From Callorhinus ursinus (lineage: Eukaryota; Chordata; Mammalia; Carnivora; Otariidae): 64,000 nucleotides of DNA. Shown piece after piece: positions 20,976 through 32,529 of the stretch. The stretch lies in the NCBI RefSeq assembly GCF_003265705.1, contig NW_020313168.1, forward strand, positions 2,201,022 to 2,265,021. Reading direction: 5' to 3'. Within the stretch, counting starts at the first letter, position 1; each line of letters opens with the position of its first letter. Below the pieces are notes generated by a model, which was not told the DNA's origin, did not search any database, and saw nothing but the letters and a program-made list of their open reading frames with translations. The position numbers were made by a program, and so were the translations under genes.

Positions 20976-23202
20976 GACGAAGACGGGCCATGCCCCAGGT
21001 GGGCTCCCAGCTCTGTCGTAGCATCTGGGGGTCACACGTCTTGAGGGCACCCTGGACTCTGTCACCAGGAGTCTAATTAGCAAAAGGCTGGCAGTCTTTC
21101 TAGAAATTCTACCGCACTGCCTGGCTCATCTACAGCTGCAGACATTTCTTTGGGAGGAGCAGGTGTCCCTGTCTTCTGTTCTTCCAGGGGCACCTGTCTC
21201 CTCACACACAGGTCCCTGTTGCGTCGGAAACCTAGTGCATCTGTGTGCGTCTGTGTTGGTGTCTCCGTGTTAGTGTCCACGTGGGTGTGTGCACAGTACC
21301 CGGTCACCGTCCTGTGACGCATCGCTCTTGCTTAGAGGGTGCGGTTCGGGCGCCGCGCTGTGTGTTGTGGTTCAACAGTGGCTTTTTCTGAGACCCTTGT
21401 GCTTCGTCAGAGCCCGTCGGGTTGTGGCATCTTTGGATCTGCAGGGATCTTCTCTGTTTGCATGTTCCTCGGGGTGGCGCGTCCCTTGCTCCCTCGGTCT
21501 GATGTGTGCCCCCTGCCTGCATGAACTTCTGGTTCTGTGTTGTGTGCCTAGTGCCACCCATCGTCCTGTAACCATCCGCGTCGCTACTAAAAATGGCTGG
21601 AGAAGCAAGCCAAGGGTGTCGGGGGAGGTCAAGGGAGGGATCAGTTTCCCCCTTCCTCCTCCCGACTCCGCAAACACACCAAGAAGTATTTTTCACATGT
21701 AGGTTGACAAGGAGCCTAAACAAAGCCCATGATTGGGACGGAGCGAGAGCTTGGAATCACCCCTCTAGACCAGGTCGGCCCCACCCCTCACTTCAGCCCC
21801 CTCGCGGCTGTTGCTTAGGCGAGGCCCACAGGGGGCTGGGTGCTCTCCTGCCAGCACCCCACACCAGCCCCTGCCGATCTAGCGGACCCCAGACCACCCT
21901 CCGCCCCCAGGCGGCCGTGGTGGGAGCTGTCCGTTCAGGACCACAAGCCATCCTCTGCCCTAGCTAGAGAGGGGCAGAGCATACCCCAGACGCTTATGCC
22001 TCTGTCCCTTTGGCCTCCTGCCCTGTTCACCTTCCTGGCCCTCCCCTGATGCCCCCACGGTGCCAGGGACAGAAGCTGATATTCGGCTCCCTTCCCGCCC
22101 CTAGCTGGAGCCTGTGCCAAGCCCTTGACTCCCTCACTGTGTAAACACTTGGCACTCTGCCGGCCCCAAGGAAGGTTGATGACACAGCCACAAATCTAAT
22201 CCACGTAGTCTCCCATCTCCTCCTTAATCTGATCGACGCTCCCTCTTGCACTGAATAACACATGCCTATCTCAGGTAAGCCGTTTTATAAAATAAGAAGA
22301 CACACAGCACTGCCGAGGCGGTGTTAGCTCTTGCTGAGCTGGTGTCCCACAGCTCCCTGGGTGTCCGAGGTGGGGGAGCAGCTGACGGAGGCTCTCCGGG
22401 CCCTCGGGGCTTAGATCCCACTGGAATCGTAAGCCTTCTTGCTTTTGATAACACAGTATTATTTCTCTTACTGTAGAAGAAAAAGTTTATTACCAAACAA
22501 GAGTATTTTTATGAAAGAAAAGGACAAACCTATAAAATTAAATCAACCTCTATCTCCCTGGAAAATACTTTCAGGCTCCGCCAAAACGTAGGACTGAAAG
22601 CGTGTATTTTGGAAGAAAGAGATACATTTTGTATGCTTTCTTTTCCTTTTGTAGATTCCCAGTTTATTTTCTAAGACTGCAAAGATCACTCTGTCACCAG
22701 CCCTGGGACCTGAGACCAAGGGGGTGTCTTGTGGGCATGAGGTTCAGTCATTCCAATGAGCTCCAAAGAGGGGCCACCTGTACTCAAAGGTGTTGGGGGC
22801 CAGGATGTGAATTGGCCATTTATGGTGGACCCTTTGCCTCGGAGCTGACTTAAGTCAAGGACTTGATGATCAGTTCCAATCCTGGTAGAAAGAACTAGGG
22901 TTATGTGTTGGTAACACAAAGAGGATAATATCCTTTATAATCTCACGACAACCAAAATGTGGCTTGACACAGCCGTGGTTTCATCTCTTAAAACACAGTG
23001 TGTAAATTTATCCAACTAATGATGGGAAATGTGTCACTTCCATGCACAGTGGACTTAAGTGCAATTTGTTGAAGGGGAATAAGTCATTGAGGAGAAAAAA
23101 AAAAAAGCCAAATACTTAGAGTCCAAATTTTTTTTTTTTTACTAAAAAAAAAAAAAAAAAAAATCCAACAAAGCAAACCCCCTCCGGTTGATATTGTTAT
23201 AA

Positions 23203-23210
23203 TGTATATA
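23203..23210 (+). promoter_or_regulatory. Pumilio response element in NPTX1 3' UTR
   Basis: TGTATATA exactly fits the PUM consensus UGUANAUA, about 250 nt before the predicted transcript end and inside an AU-rich block. Would mediate translational repression or decay by PUM1/2, which is plausible for a dendritically regulated neuronal mRNA. Confidence 0.5.
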
Positions 23211-23436
23211 TTGTATAATATGAAAGAGAATCGATGTATCTTACTTTTTCATTATTTGCTAACCAAAGCTGTACATTTTTCATATGATCTGCAGCCTTTT
23301 GGGTATCAAATGGGTCAAAACCATGGGACCTGCCACCTCCCATCAGCAATTCTGGAAATGCACTATTTCTACTGGTATTGCTTTTTTTTTCATTTTCTTG
23401 CTGAAACGACATGAATTGTTGAGTTTATTTTTACAC

Positions 23437-23442
23437 AGTAAA
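23437..23442 (+). terminator. NPTX1: Candidate distal polyadenylation signal AGTAAA
   Basis: AGTAAA, a common variant signal, follows a U-rich stretch (gagtttatttttacac) and precedes the change back to GC-rich intergenic sequence. Cleavage would fall near 23455-23465. Confidence 0.5.
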
Positions 23443-24544
23443 GAGTGAAGAAAGACGGTGGTCTGAGTGGAGTGTCTCTTTTCTCAAGCTTGCCAATGCC
23501 ACCCCGACCTGCCTCGGGGCGGGGGGGTGCCCAGGGACCCCCCACCTGCAGGGCCGTGTAAGCCTCGTGTCTGCGTGGCACTGTGCCCTCAGCAGTCCCA
23601 CAACCCCTTGCTGACACTGGGACACTGAGGGGGGGCTCCCCAGTTCACAGGTGCAGCTGACATGGAGGCAGAGAGAGGGAAAGGGACGCCCCAGTGGGGT
23701 GAGGCCACACTGGGCTTGGGGTGCAGAGTAACCCCCTCTTCCTCGCCTCCCCTGCAGTCCCGCTCCCTCCTGGGTGAAGGCACTGTCCTACCACACAGTC
23801 AGGCAGGGCCCCAGGCCGCCTGGCCTTGTTCTTCCCAAACAACCCTGTTCTGTTTTTTGCCACGTCACCGCTGACTGCATCGTGGCCAACGCCTGGTTAC
23901 CTCCCCTCTTCTGGGGTTCTCAGGCCCCTTCCCTGCACTCAAGTATGAGCATTCCCAGATCCACATAACCAGGGGAATGGGGTGATGCAGGAACCCTGAA
24001 CGCTGGCCAGAGCTTCCCTGCCCCTCGCGAGCCAAGCTAGACTCTGGATGGACCTAGAACTTGTGGGCTGCTCCAAGGGACAAAGTGGTCAAGAACCAAA
24101 GTAGCCCACCTGGCTGATGGGTCTCCCCACATCCCAACACACACACACACAACCCGGCAGCTTCGCCGAAGGGCGGAGCCCCCCTGGCTGCTCGCTGGCA
24201 CGGACGCACCGACTGCAGATGGGCCTATACGCTCGGCCTTGCCCACAGACTTCCTGTCCATGCAGTGGCGTTCTCTGTCCGGGACTCAGGAGCTGGGGTT
24301 TGCTGGGCTGTGAGCAAGCCACCTGTTGCCCGGGGTGGTTGAGAGGGAGGAGGTTAGGCGTCTGCAGGGCAACAGGCAGGCAGGCGGTTCTCCCTGTTGC
24401 CCCTGCGGGAGGAGCCTGTGTCCTCCAGAGTGGCCTTTGGCAGGTGGCGTCCACCAGCAGACATCACTCGTGGCCCCTGTGGTCAGGCCCAGGGGTGTCC
24501 CCAGTGCCGGCAGCCCCAGCCCACATGCCACCTCTTTGGCGCCC

Positions 24545-24680
24545 ACTCGGGAAAGTGCGTGGTTATGCCTGCAATAACATCTTTAGTTTCTAATTTCTAT
24601 GAAGAGCTCATTCAAAAACTCGGCTGTTTTAACTATCATTAGAAACGAATTTCTTTCCGCACTTCTCACACCTGATCCTG
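24545..24680. promoter_or_regulatory. Candidate conserved non-coding element with 9-bp inverted repeat
   Basis: AT-rich block about 1.1 kb past the predicted NPTX1 end. GTTTCTAAT at 24586-24594 is the exact reverse complement of ATTAGAAAC at 24638-24646, with homeodomain-like TAAT cores in both arms. No repeat family is recognised. Regulatory role is inference. Confidence 0.3.
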
Positions 24681-25169
24681 GCACATCAGTGAACGACTTC
24701 GGGGGGCCTCGGAACTGAACACTGCTGCTCAGAAGGAGGCTGCCAGGCCTGGCCGGGAGCCGGCTCCCGTGGGAGTCCGAGCGGAGGGATTGAGGCTTAG
24801 GATTGCAAAGCTAGAGAGTATCTTGGAAGTCAGTGACTCCAGCAGCCCGTCAGATGCTTGAAACCCTTCTCGGCTTGCACACTTCTGGTGATGGGGACCT
24901 CACTATCCCATGGAGACGGTCTGTCCCGCTTTCGGGCATCAGGGAGTTTTCTTCATCTTTCTGCCTGTTTTCTTTCTTGTATATTGTGCTCAGTTCCTTA
25001 GATGGAGCTGCAGGGTCCTCCCATCTGTCTCCGCATGTGAGGACAGCCACCGTGGGGCCCTGAGTCTCCCCCACCCCTCAGCCATCAAACCGCAGGGGGC
25101 AAGGGGCGACCTGTCTGATCTGTGGCTTTGTCTAGCTCTGCCCTCGAGGAGGGAGAAATGCTATATCCA

Positions 25170-25345
25170 AGGCCTGTGAGGTATCTGGGCTGGGAGAGCC
25201 TTGAGGGCCAACTGGTCCAACCCCTCCACTTTCCGGATGAGGAGATCGAGGCCCAGGGAGGCTGTGTTCAAAGTTACACAGCTCATGTGGGTGCCAGGCT
25301 GGAATCAGAACTCAGGATTCCGTACTCCCAGCCCAGTGCTCTCCC
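25170..25345 (-). repeat. MIR SINE fossil
   Basis: Clear antisense MIR: 'caacccctccactttccg', 'gatgaggagatcgaggcc', 'aagttacacagctcatgt', 'gaatcagaactcagg'. Confidence 0.75.
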
Positions 25346-27147
25346 AGCCTGCCTCCCGCTGCTGTCCTCACCTGTAACATGAGGCTAACACCCCACCTGG
25401 CAGGCTTGTGAAGAGGGGATGAGCAGGTGTGCACACAGGGCCGGCCACAGAGAAGGTAAACATGGGGGCTGGGCCCTCCCCTCCTCTTCCTGCAGCACCA
25501 AGACCCCTCCTCCAGATTCCACTCGAGAGGGCTGGCCCCTGCCCCACATGGCCCCACAGGGCCTTCCCATGAACCATGCCCTCTGGGAAATACTGCCCAG
25601 GTTGGGGGGTGTGTGGTCTTCTCGAGGTTGGGGGTTGGGCCGTGGGGCGTCTCGGCTGTAGCCCTGGGGTCCAGTGACTCCAAGGGAATGTGGTCAGTGT
25701 CAAGCATCTCGGAAGGCCGGGGAGGCCAGTTGTCAGCTCCTGGCGGCTCCTGAGGGCTACTTCCCCCCAGCCCTCGCCACCACCACCCAGGACCCCAGAG
25801 GCTCAGCCTGCGTGGCTGACCTGCTCTGGGGCTTATCAAACTCCCTCCCTGAAGCCCCCGTGAGGGGCAACAGAGAAGCATCAACTGACCGGTGGGGGGG
25901 GGGGTCTGACTTGAAGTAGCCCACTGCAAGTACAAGATCTGTTTGAAGTCCTGCATTTTACCTGAAACTTCGATGCAAATCTTCATCCTCCACATCGATC
26001 CCTCCCCGTCCCCTGCCTTGGTCCCCTGCTCTAGGAGGCTGGCACACACGTCCCCCTGGCATAGAAAGACAGGGTAAGGCTGGAGGGTCTCTGCAGGCTC
26101 TTTGAGCTCTCCCTGGGGCCTAAGTGCCGGTCTCCCCAGTCCTTGGGTACCAGTGTGGTCCCTCTGCTCCAAGCCCCTGCTCACACAGGCCCCTGCCTCA
26201 CCATCAGTCCTACAGCCCTGGGACCTGCCCTCACCAGACCTTTCCGCAAGGCTGGCTGCCCTTTAGTGTCCCTGTTTTCCTTCTTCAAAGCCTCAGGCCA
26301 GACCCCTGCTCTTTCAACCACACATGAGTCCACATTTCTGATCATCAGTAGCGGACCTGGGTCGTGGTTTCTCCCCGGAATTTTCTTAGTCACCATGGAA
26401 ATCAGGGTGCACAGAGGTCCCAGGGTGGGGCCTGCACCTCAGAGGTCCGGAGCACAGAGCCCCTTGCCGGGACCCAGTCACCCACCCTTTACGAGCTGGG
26501 CCTCCCAGCATGGACAACGTGGACCCCAGTGGTCTCGCTTTTGGGAAGGGTGCAGGGCACAGGGGCAGACAAGGGTGCGAGACAATGAAAAGCCACGATT
26601 CATTCCTTTCTTCATGAAGGACACATTTCCGGAGCACCGACCACGGGCAGGCACCTGGGCCGGATGTCCAGTTGGTGGTCTGCCGGGCAGAGGAGGGGCG
26701 GTCTCCGGAGGGTTGCTGGCCAGCTCCCACGGTGGGGGAGGGCAGGGGAGGACGGGGGAGGGCTGGTGTGAGTTTGCAGGCTTGCATGCCTATAAGACAT
26801 TGCCAAGGAAGCCGTCTGTCCCCTGTTTGATTCCTGTGCTTCTCAATTCAGGCCAAGGTGGGGGGCCATCTGCTAAAGTGGGCACAGATAAAACATTTTC
26901 GCTGTGCAGAAAATTGGCTTCTGAGGGGAGGCTATGTGCTCAGCACAGAAGCAGCCTGCAGAGTTCCTGCCAGAGGCGCCAGGCAGCGCTGGGCTGTAGG
27001 GAGAGAGGCGCTGGAGCAGTGGGGGCCACAGGAACGCCCCTGCACCCCTGCCCCCCGCCGCTGGCCTCCAGCCCTGACTGACCAGAGCTCCAGGGCACCA
27101 AGCCCCTTCTTAAGGCTTAGGGGCCCTTGCCTAGGGGTCACTTAAAG

Positions 27148-28395
27148 ATTTTCAACAGCGTTATTGAGATATAATTCACATATCATACGTTCCACCCATG
27201 TAAATATACAATTCGATGGCTTTGATGTGTTACAGTACTAATTTTTAAAAAATTGGGGGAAAGGTATATAACACCCATTTTAATGTCACTCAAGTGTGCA
27301 ATTCAGTGGCTTTAATTACCTTCACGATGTTGTGCAACCATCACCACCATCTCGTCCCAAAACGTTTTCATCCCCCCAAACAAAAACTCTGTCCCCATTA
27401 AGCGTCCCCAGTCCCCTCCCCCAGCCACAGGTGACCTCTAACCTGCTTTCTGTCCCTATGAATCTGCCTCCTCTAGGCCCCTCAGAGCAGTGGGATCAGA
27501 CAATATTTGTCCTTCTGTGTCGGGCTGACTTCACTGAGCATCATGTCCCCAAGGCGCATGCACGTTGTGACAGGCGTCAGGCTGTCCTTCTTTTTCATGG
27601 CTGAGTAATACTCCACCGTGCGGATGGGGCACGTTGAGTCTCTCCCTTCATCGGCTGATGGGCACTTGGGCTTCGTCCACCTCCCGGCTGTTGTAAATAG
27701 TACTGCTGTGCACATGGGCATCCCAGGATCTGTTTCGGGCCCTGCTTTCAGTTATTTGGGGTATATACCTAGGAGTGGAATCATATGGGAATTCTATGTT
27801 TAGTCGTTGGAGGAGCGGCCAAACTGCTTTTTATAGAGGCTGCACCGTTTCGCATTCCCACCAGCAACGTACTAGGGTTCCAATTTCTCTACCAACATTT
27901 GTTACTTCTGTTTCCTTCCTTCCTTCCTTCCTTCCTTCCTTCCTTCTTTTTCTTTCTTCTTTCTTTCTTTTTGACCGTAGCCATCCTAACAGGTGTGAGG
28001 TGGTATGTCGTGATTCTGATTTGTGTTTCATAGTGATATGTGATATTGTGATATTGCACGGTGTCTGTGATACAGTGATTTTCACATGCTCATTGGCCGT
28101 TTGAGTATCTTCTTTGGAGAAATGTCCATTCAAATCCTTTGCCCATTTTTTAGATCAGGTGTTTGTTTGTTTTTTTATTGTTGAGTTGTGGGTGCTCTTT
28201 ACATGTTCTGGATATGAATCCCTTGTCAGACATATGACTTCTGAATATTCTGTCTTTGCTCTCTCAGCCATGCCCTTTGATGCACAAAAGTTTGTCATGT
28301 TGATGAAATCCAATTTATGTATCTTTTTCTTTTCTTGCCTGGGCTTTTGGTGTCATGGCCAAGAAATCATCATCTTGACTAAATCCCACTCACCC
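27148..28395 (-). mobile_element. L1 3' half, old L1M type, antisense
   Basis: Long, readily followed antisense L1: 'ttattgagatataattcaca', 'tgcaaccatcaccaccatct', 'ctgagtaatactccaccg', 'ggtatatacctaggagtgga', 'cattcccaccagcaacg', 'ttctttggagaaatgtcc', 'ttgatgcacaaaagtttg'. Reads from 3' UTR into the end of ORF2 on the minus strand. Full of stops and indels. A TTCC microsatellite sits inside it. Inactive. Confidence 0.85.
27911..27972. repeat. (TTCC)n microsatellite inside the L1
   Basis: Nine TTCC units followed by a T/C-rich tail (cttctttttctttc). All-pyrimidine strand, so it has triplex (H-DNA) potential and is probably length-polymorphic. Confidence 0.9.
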
Positions 28396-29181
28396 CTGCC
28401 CCTCCCCCTGCCCGTAGGTGCCTGGGACCCCTTTGTAGGCCACACACAGGTGGTCTGCGTGGCTCCGTTCCCGCCCCCCCCCCTGCAAAACCCAGGCCGC
28501 GTCCTTCCTCACAGAAGCCCCTTCTGGCTTGAACATTCTTGGCTCTGGGCTTTGCTCTTCAGAATTTTGGTTCTCTAAGAATCACAGAATGTTAGCACAG
28601 ATGTAGAAAGAAGAAAAAAAAAAAACACCAGAAACGCTCTCTGAAATAAGAGCCGACTGCTTTTACATTCTAGGGGAACAGCAGAGCTCAGACCAGCGTG
28701 ACTCCGGTTAGGAAAATACCCCCACGGCTTTCAGCTTTTGGTGATGTGAAAAGCTATGCCCTGCTCTGTGCTCTCCCTCTCCCCTGCCTCTGGGGTCCAG
28801 GCAGGAGGGAAGGGGCGAGGGGAAGAGAGCGGGAGCCTGTGGTTTCCTCAGGCATCCTGGGAGAAGAAGCGAGAGCCTGTGGAACAGAGGGCGGGGAGAG
28901 GAAAGATGCGACATCACAGGCCGGGGGGCGGAGGGGGGGCGCCCACCTGCCAAGAAATGCCCTGTGTCGTCTGTGCCGTGCGGCTTGCCGCCCCCGCATG
29001 ACGACTCTCAGTGAATGTCCGCTGCCCGGAGCTACCCGCGTGAAGGGTGCTTCGTACCGATGAAGGAGTCGGGTGGTGTCCAGCGTGGGCCACCCGTGAG
29101 CACGCGGCAGAAGCAGGAAAGGTGAAGGCGGGTAACCGGGAGAGACGTGGGAACCCTCACGGGATGCGGGTCTCCAGCATT

Positions 29182-29592
29182 TATGGATGGGGCTGTGCAC
29201 CGCTGAACACTGTTCCCCCAAACTCATGTCCACCCACCACCTGTGAGTCTGACCTTATTTGGAAATGGAGTCTTTGTAGATATGATCCAGTTAAGTAGAG
29301 TGGTTCTGATCCAATTACCGGTGTCCTCACCGGAAGAGGGAAGTTTGGCCAAAGACACAGAGACACGGCGGAAGGCCCAGGGAAGACAGAGGCGGAGGCC
29401 GAGGGATTGCTGGTGGCTCCGGCGGCTGACGGGGAGACGCGGACCAGATTCTGCCTCAGAGCCTCTAAGGGGACCCAGCCCTGCCGACACTTTGGCGTCA
29501 GACTTCTGGCCTCCAGAGCCGTTCGAGAATACATTCGCAGTGTGTGAAGCCCCTTGGTGTGGGGTATCTTACGACAGGAGCCCCAGGAAAGA
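29182..29592 (+). mobile_element. MLT1-type LTR (ERVL-MaLR), solo fragment
   Basis: Follows the MLT1 LTR consensus: 'ctgtgagtctgaccttattt', 'ggaaatggagtctttgtaga', 'ccagttaagt', 'tccaattaccggtgtcct', 'cttctggcctccagagccg'. It ends near 'tacgacaggagccccagga'. Non-coding LTR only; no internal region is seen. Ancient and inactive. Confidence 0.75.
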
Positions 29593-29630
29593 ACAGAGGG
29601 GCTGACGTCTTTCATTTTAAAAGCACAGCG

Positions 29631-29800
29631 AGGGGATGGCTCAGTCAGTTGAGCATCTGTCTCTTGATTTCAGCTCAGGGTCATGGGATCGTGCCCCGCG
29701 TCGGGCTCCATGCTCAGTGAGGAGCCTGCTAGAGATTCTCTCTCCCTCTTCCTCTGCTCCCGCTCATGCTCTCTCTCTCTCAAATAAATTAATAACTCTT
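29631..29800 (+). mobile_element. CAN-SINE (carnivore tRNA-Lys-derived SINE)
   Basis: Has the SINEC architecture: tRNA-related head (ggctcagtcagttgagcatc), 'tcagggtcatgggatcgtgc', a CT-rich tract, then AATAAAT near the 3' end. Flanked by 14-bp near-identical target-site duplications (tttaaaagcaCagc at 29616-29629; tttaaaagcaAagc at 29799-29812). Insertion lies directly downstream of the MLT1-like LTR. The B-box region is altered. It is not a tRNA gene. Confidence 0.85.
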
Positions 29801-29812
29801 TAAAAGCAAAGC

Positions 29813-32529
29813 AAAGAGAGGCCCCTAAGCCTGGAGGCCTGGGAACACACCGATGGCGGACCCTGGCTGGCCGTGGGGTCCCTGCCTCCAATCAGGGGCC
29901 GGGTCCTACCACACGAAGGAGTCAGACCCCCTTCAGGCAGAGCAAAGGGCAGGCTCTGAGCACCAGCTTCTCTGCTCCTTAGGGCTCAGGGGTCACCACG
30001 CTCTGGCCATTGGCATCTGGCGGTGGGAATTAGAGGCTGAAGAAACTGGCCACAGCACCTGTGTCCTTCCCCTGCCCACCCAGCTCCAGCTCTGGTCTCC
30101 AAGTGCTACAGCAGAGGAGGGTTTGAGAGTGGGCTCCCAGGCACCGATAAATGCCCGAGCGGTTTGGGAGGACAGGAGCTCCACCCACGAACCATCCCTG
30201 CCCTCCAGCACTGTGGTGCGCCAGTGTGGGACTCAGCCTCCTGGCTGTGGGATTTGGTGCTGGCACGGGGGAGAGGTGCAAGACACGAGCAGGGGCGGCG
30301 GCGAGAGGTTTGCTGGGTAACCAGGATCCAAGGACAGAGCATGAGGCCCAGTGGGGAAGGCAGCCTGGGCTGGGCCATGTGCGCCCTGCGCAGCGGGACC
30401 GGGCAGAGGGACTGGCCACGTTGAAGGGCCTGAGGGGCAACCTGTGCAACCACGGAGGGGACTGGTGTGGCAGGAGCAGCTCGTGCAGGGAGAGAGAAGC
30501 AGCAAGTGGGGGGTTGCGGTGCACGGGGCAGCCGGAGGTCAGGTCACACCGGGTCGTGGGAGGGGAAAAGCAGCAGGCCTTGGTGTGCTGGTGGCTGGAC
30601 CCCGACAATTTCAGGCCTAAACAATGTCACCGAACACTAACATCCATCAGGGCCTCTCTGTGACAGAGATGCATCAAGACCAAGGCAAGGGCGCCCTGTG
30701 GTCACATCAGAGTGCAAACAGAGCACACACGCTGTCCAGGCTCAGGAACGGCCAGGCTGGGTCTTGTAAGTCCTTGCCGACACCCTCCTGAGGACACGGC
30801 CCTCGGCTCCCTGCACTGTGCAGACTCGCTGGCTTCATCCCACCACAGGTGGCTTCCTGGGGGCCTGGGGATGGGAGGTAACTGACGCCTCATCCACCAT
30901 GGAAAGCCCTGTGGGTTTTACTTTGAATGGTACGGGAAGCCACCAGATGGTTTTAAGCAAGGAGAAGTAGGTAGTGATTTTTGAAAGAAACATTCTGGGA
31001 GACGAGTCAGGACGCTCTGTCTGGGAGTGCAAGTGACGGCGTCTGGAGCAGGGTTCTCTGGGGCTACTTGGTGGGGGCGGGGTCCTCTCTGCCCTGCAGG
31101 GCCGGGAGGGAGGGCGGGCCAGGACATGCAGGTGGCCTCTATGTCCCAGAGGAGACTCCAAGGGGCTTCTGAGATAAGCCACCGTCCGTGTGCAGTGGGA
31201 CAGGGCTGTTTGCACCATTCCACACACCCGGGAAACAGAGCATCCCACTGGAGGAGCACCGAGGTGCCTGGCCCTACTGCCACCTTACTGCCCTCTGGGC
31301 AGAGAGACCATCACACTCAAGACACCCTTTAAGACAGACTTTGTCAACAAAACCAAACCAACCCAAACCTGCAGGCACCAAGGGTCCAGGACACCTGTGG
31401 TCCATACCCCATTCTGCATAGGTGTCCAAGGTGGCGGCAGCCTGACACGTGTCCAGATGAATGGCGAGGTCATTCCCATGACCCTGCAGAACAGGATCAG
31501 GGGACTGCTCACGCTCAGCCAGGAGGGCCGAGTGGCCAGACTTGTGGATTACTGACCACCCCAATCTGGGCTCAGAAGGGGAACCCCTCCCCTGCTCTAT
31601 GCATATAAACGTTGCTTCCAACTTGTGCCCAGGAGGGTGGGCTAGCTAGGGGCTTCTTCCAGTGGCCAGACCACAACATGTCCCCTTGTCCTGTTAGGGT
31701 GAAACCATGTGGTGTGTGTATATGGCTGGGAGGGGGGGTGTTCTCCTTTGGTTATTGGTCCTATAGTGTGGTCCCTAAGGAGGGCAGAGGTAGAGTGTTG
31801 GGACTTGGCCCCTGGCTGCCTCCCTGTCTGATCTGGCCACTTTCCCTGTTTCTCCCAGGCCCCCCCACCTTGCCTGTAGGGTGGAGCCTCCCTCACCAGG
31901 ACCTGTCGGTTCCTCAAGCCTCATCCTGACCCTGTCCCCCACCCCTGCACCCCTGGCCCACAGGAGAAGGTCAAAAGAACTTGGGGCCATAGGAAGGAGC
32001 GTGGAGGACTCACTGCACCCCCCAGGACCCCCTCTGCAGGACAAAGGCGGAGCTCTGGGAACCAGAGGCCACACCGGCACCAACCACATCCGGGCACATT
32101 TGTCCTGAGTCCGGGCGCTGCTGTGTGTGCGAGCACTGGGGAGGGGAAAACTCCCATCCCATCGGGAGCCTCCGTTCCTATTCACACACTACGGTCCGTG
32201 GGGTGCTGGAGCACGTCCATAGATCTTACCGGAAAACCATGTACGTGCAAGAGCAACGCACGGAGGAAAAACAAGCCTGGAAGAAAACATTCCCAAGTGT
32301 TCACAGTGGTTCTGTCTTGCGGCGGGATCAAGGGTTTTTATACTTTCGTATGTTTTCCAATTTTTTTATACCGAACACGTGTTAGTTATGTAATTTAAAT
32401 TTTATTTATTTATTTTTAAACCAAATTCTCCAGCCAACTGTGCTCTTCCCCAGTGCGGTAACTTTCCTTTGAGTCAGATTTCTGGGTGAACTCAAGGAAC
32501 AACGACTCCCTCTCAGGCTGCACATTCCC
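29813..32529. other. Intergenic DNA, no gene recognised
   Basis: Unique-looking GC-moderate sequence with no recognisable exons. An AT-rich stretch at about 32.25-32.43 kb resembles an old retrotransposon 3' tail, but I cannot assign a family. Confidence 0.4.

Larger units (their letters stand above)
19533..23460 (+). other. NPTX1: NPTX1 3' untranslated region (long form)
   Basis: The sequence after the stop changes from GC-rich to AU-rich towards 23.4 kb and contains no other gene. The last ~900 nt look like a constrained 3' UTR end: a Pumilio-type element, AU-rich blocks and a terminal AGTAAA. NPTX1 mRNAs in other mammals are known to be long (about 5 kb), which fits an end near 23.46 kb. 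It holds a GT repeat at 20902-20975 and an oligo-T/oligo-A pair at 23128-23163. The end point is inferred, not proven. Confidence 0.65.
23461..27147. other. Intergenic DNA downstream of NPTX1
   Basis: No gene recognised. Mixed unique sequence with a MIR at about 25.2 kb and an AT-rich element at 24.55-24.68 kb (both listed). The ORFs here lack start context, splice sites or recognisable protein features. Confidence 0.5.

Noticed and set aside
26143..27081. 312-codon plus-strand frame
   Set aside because: No recognisable domain or codon bias, in a region where every frame is long. Treated as chance.
29631..29705. tRNA-like sequences at the heads of the three CAN-SINEs
   Set aside because: They are the tRNA-derived promoter part of SINEs with target-site duplications and A-rich tails, not functional tRNA genes.
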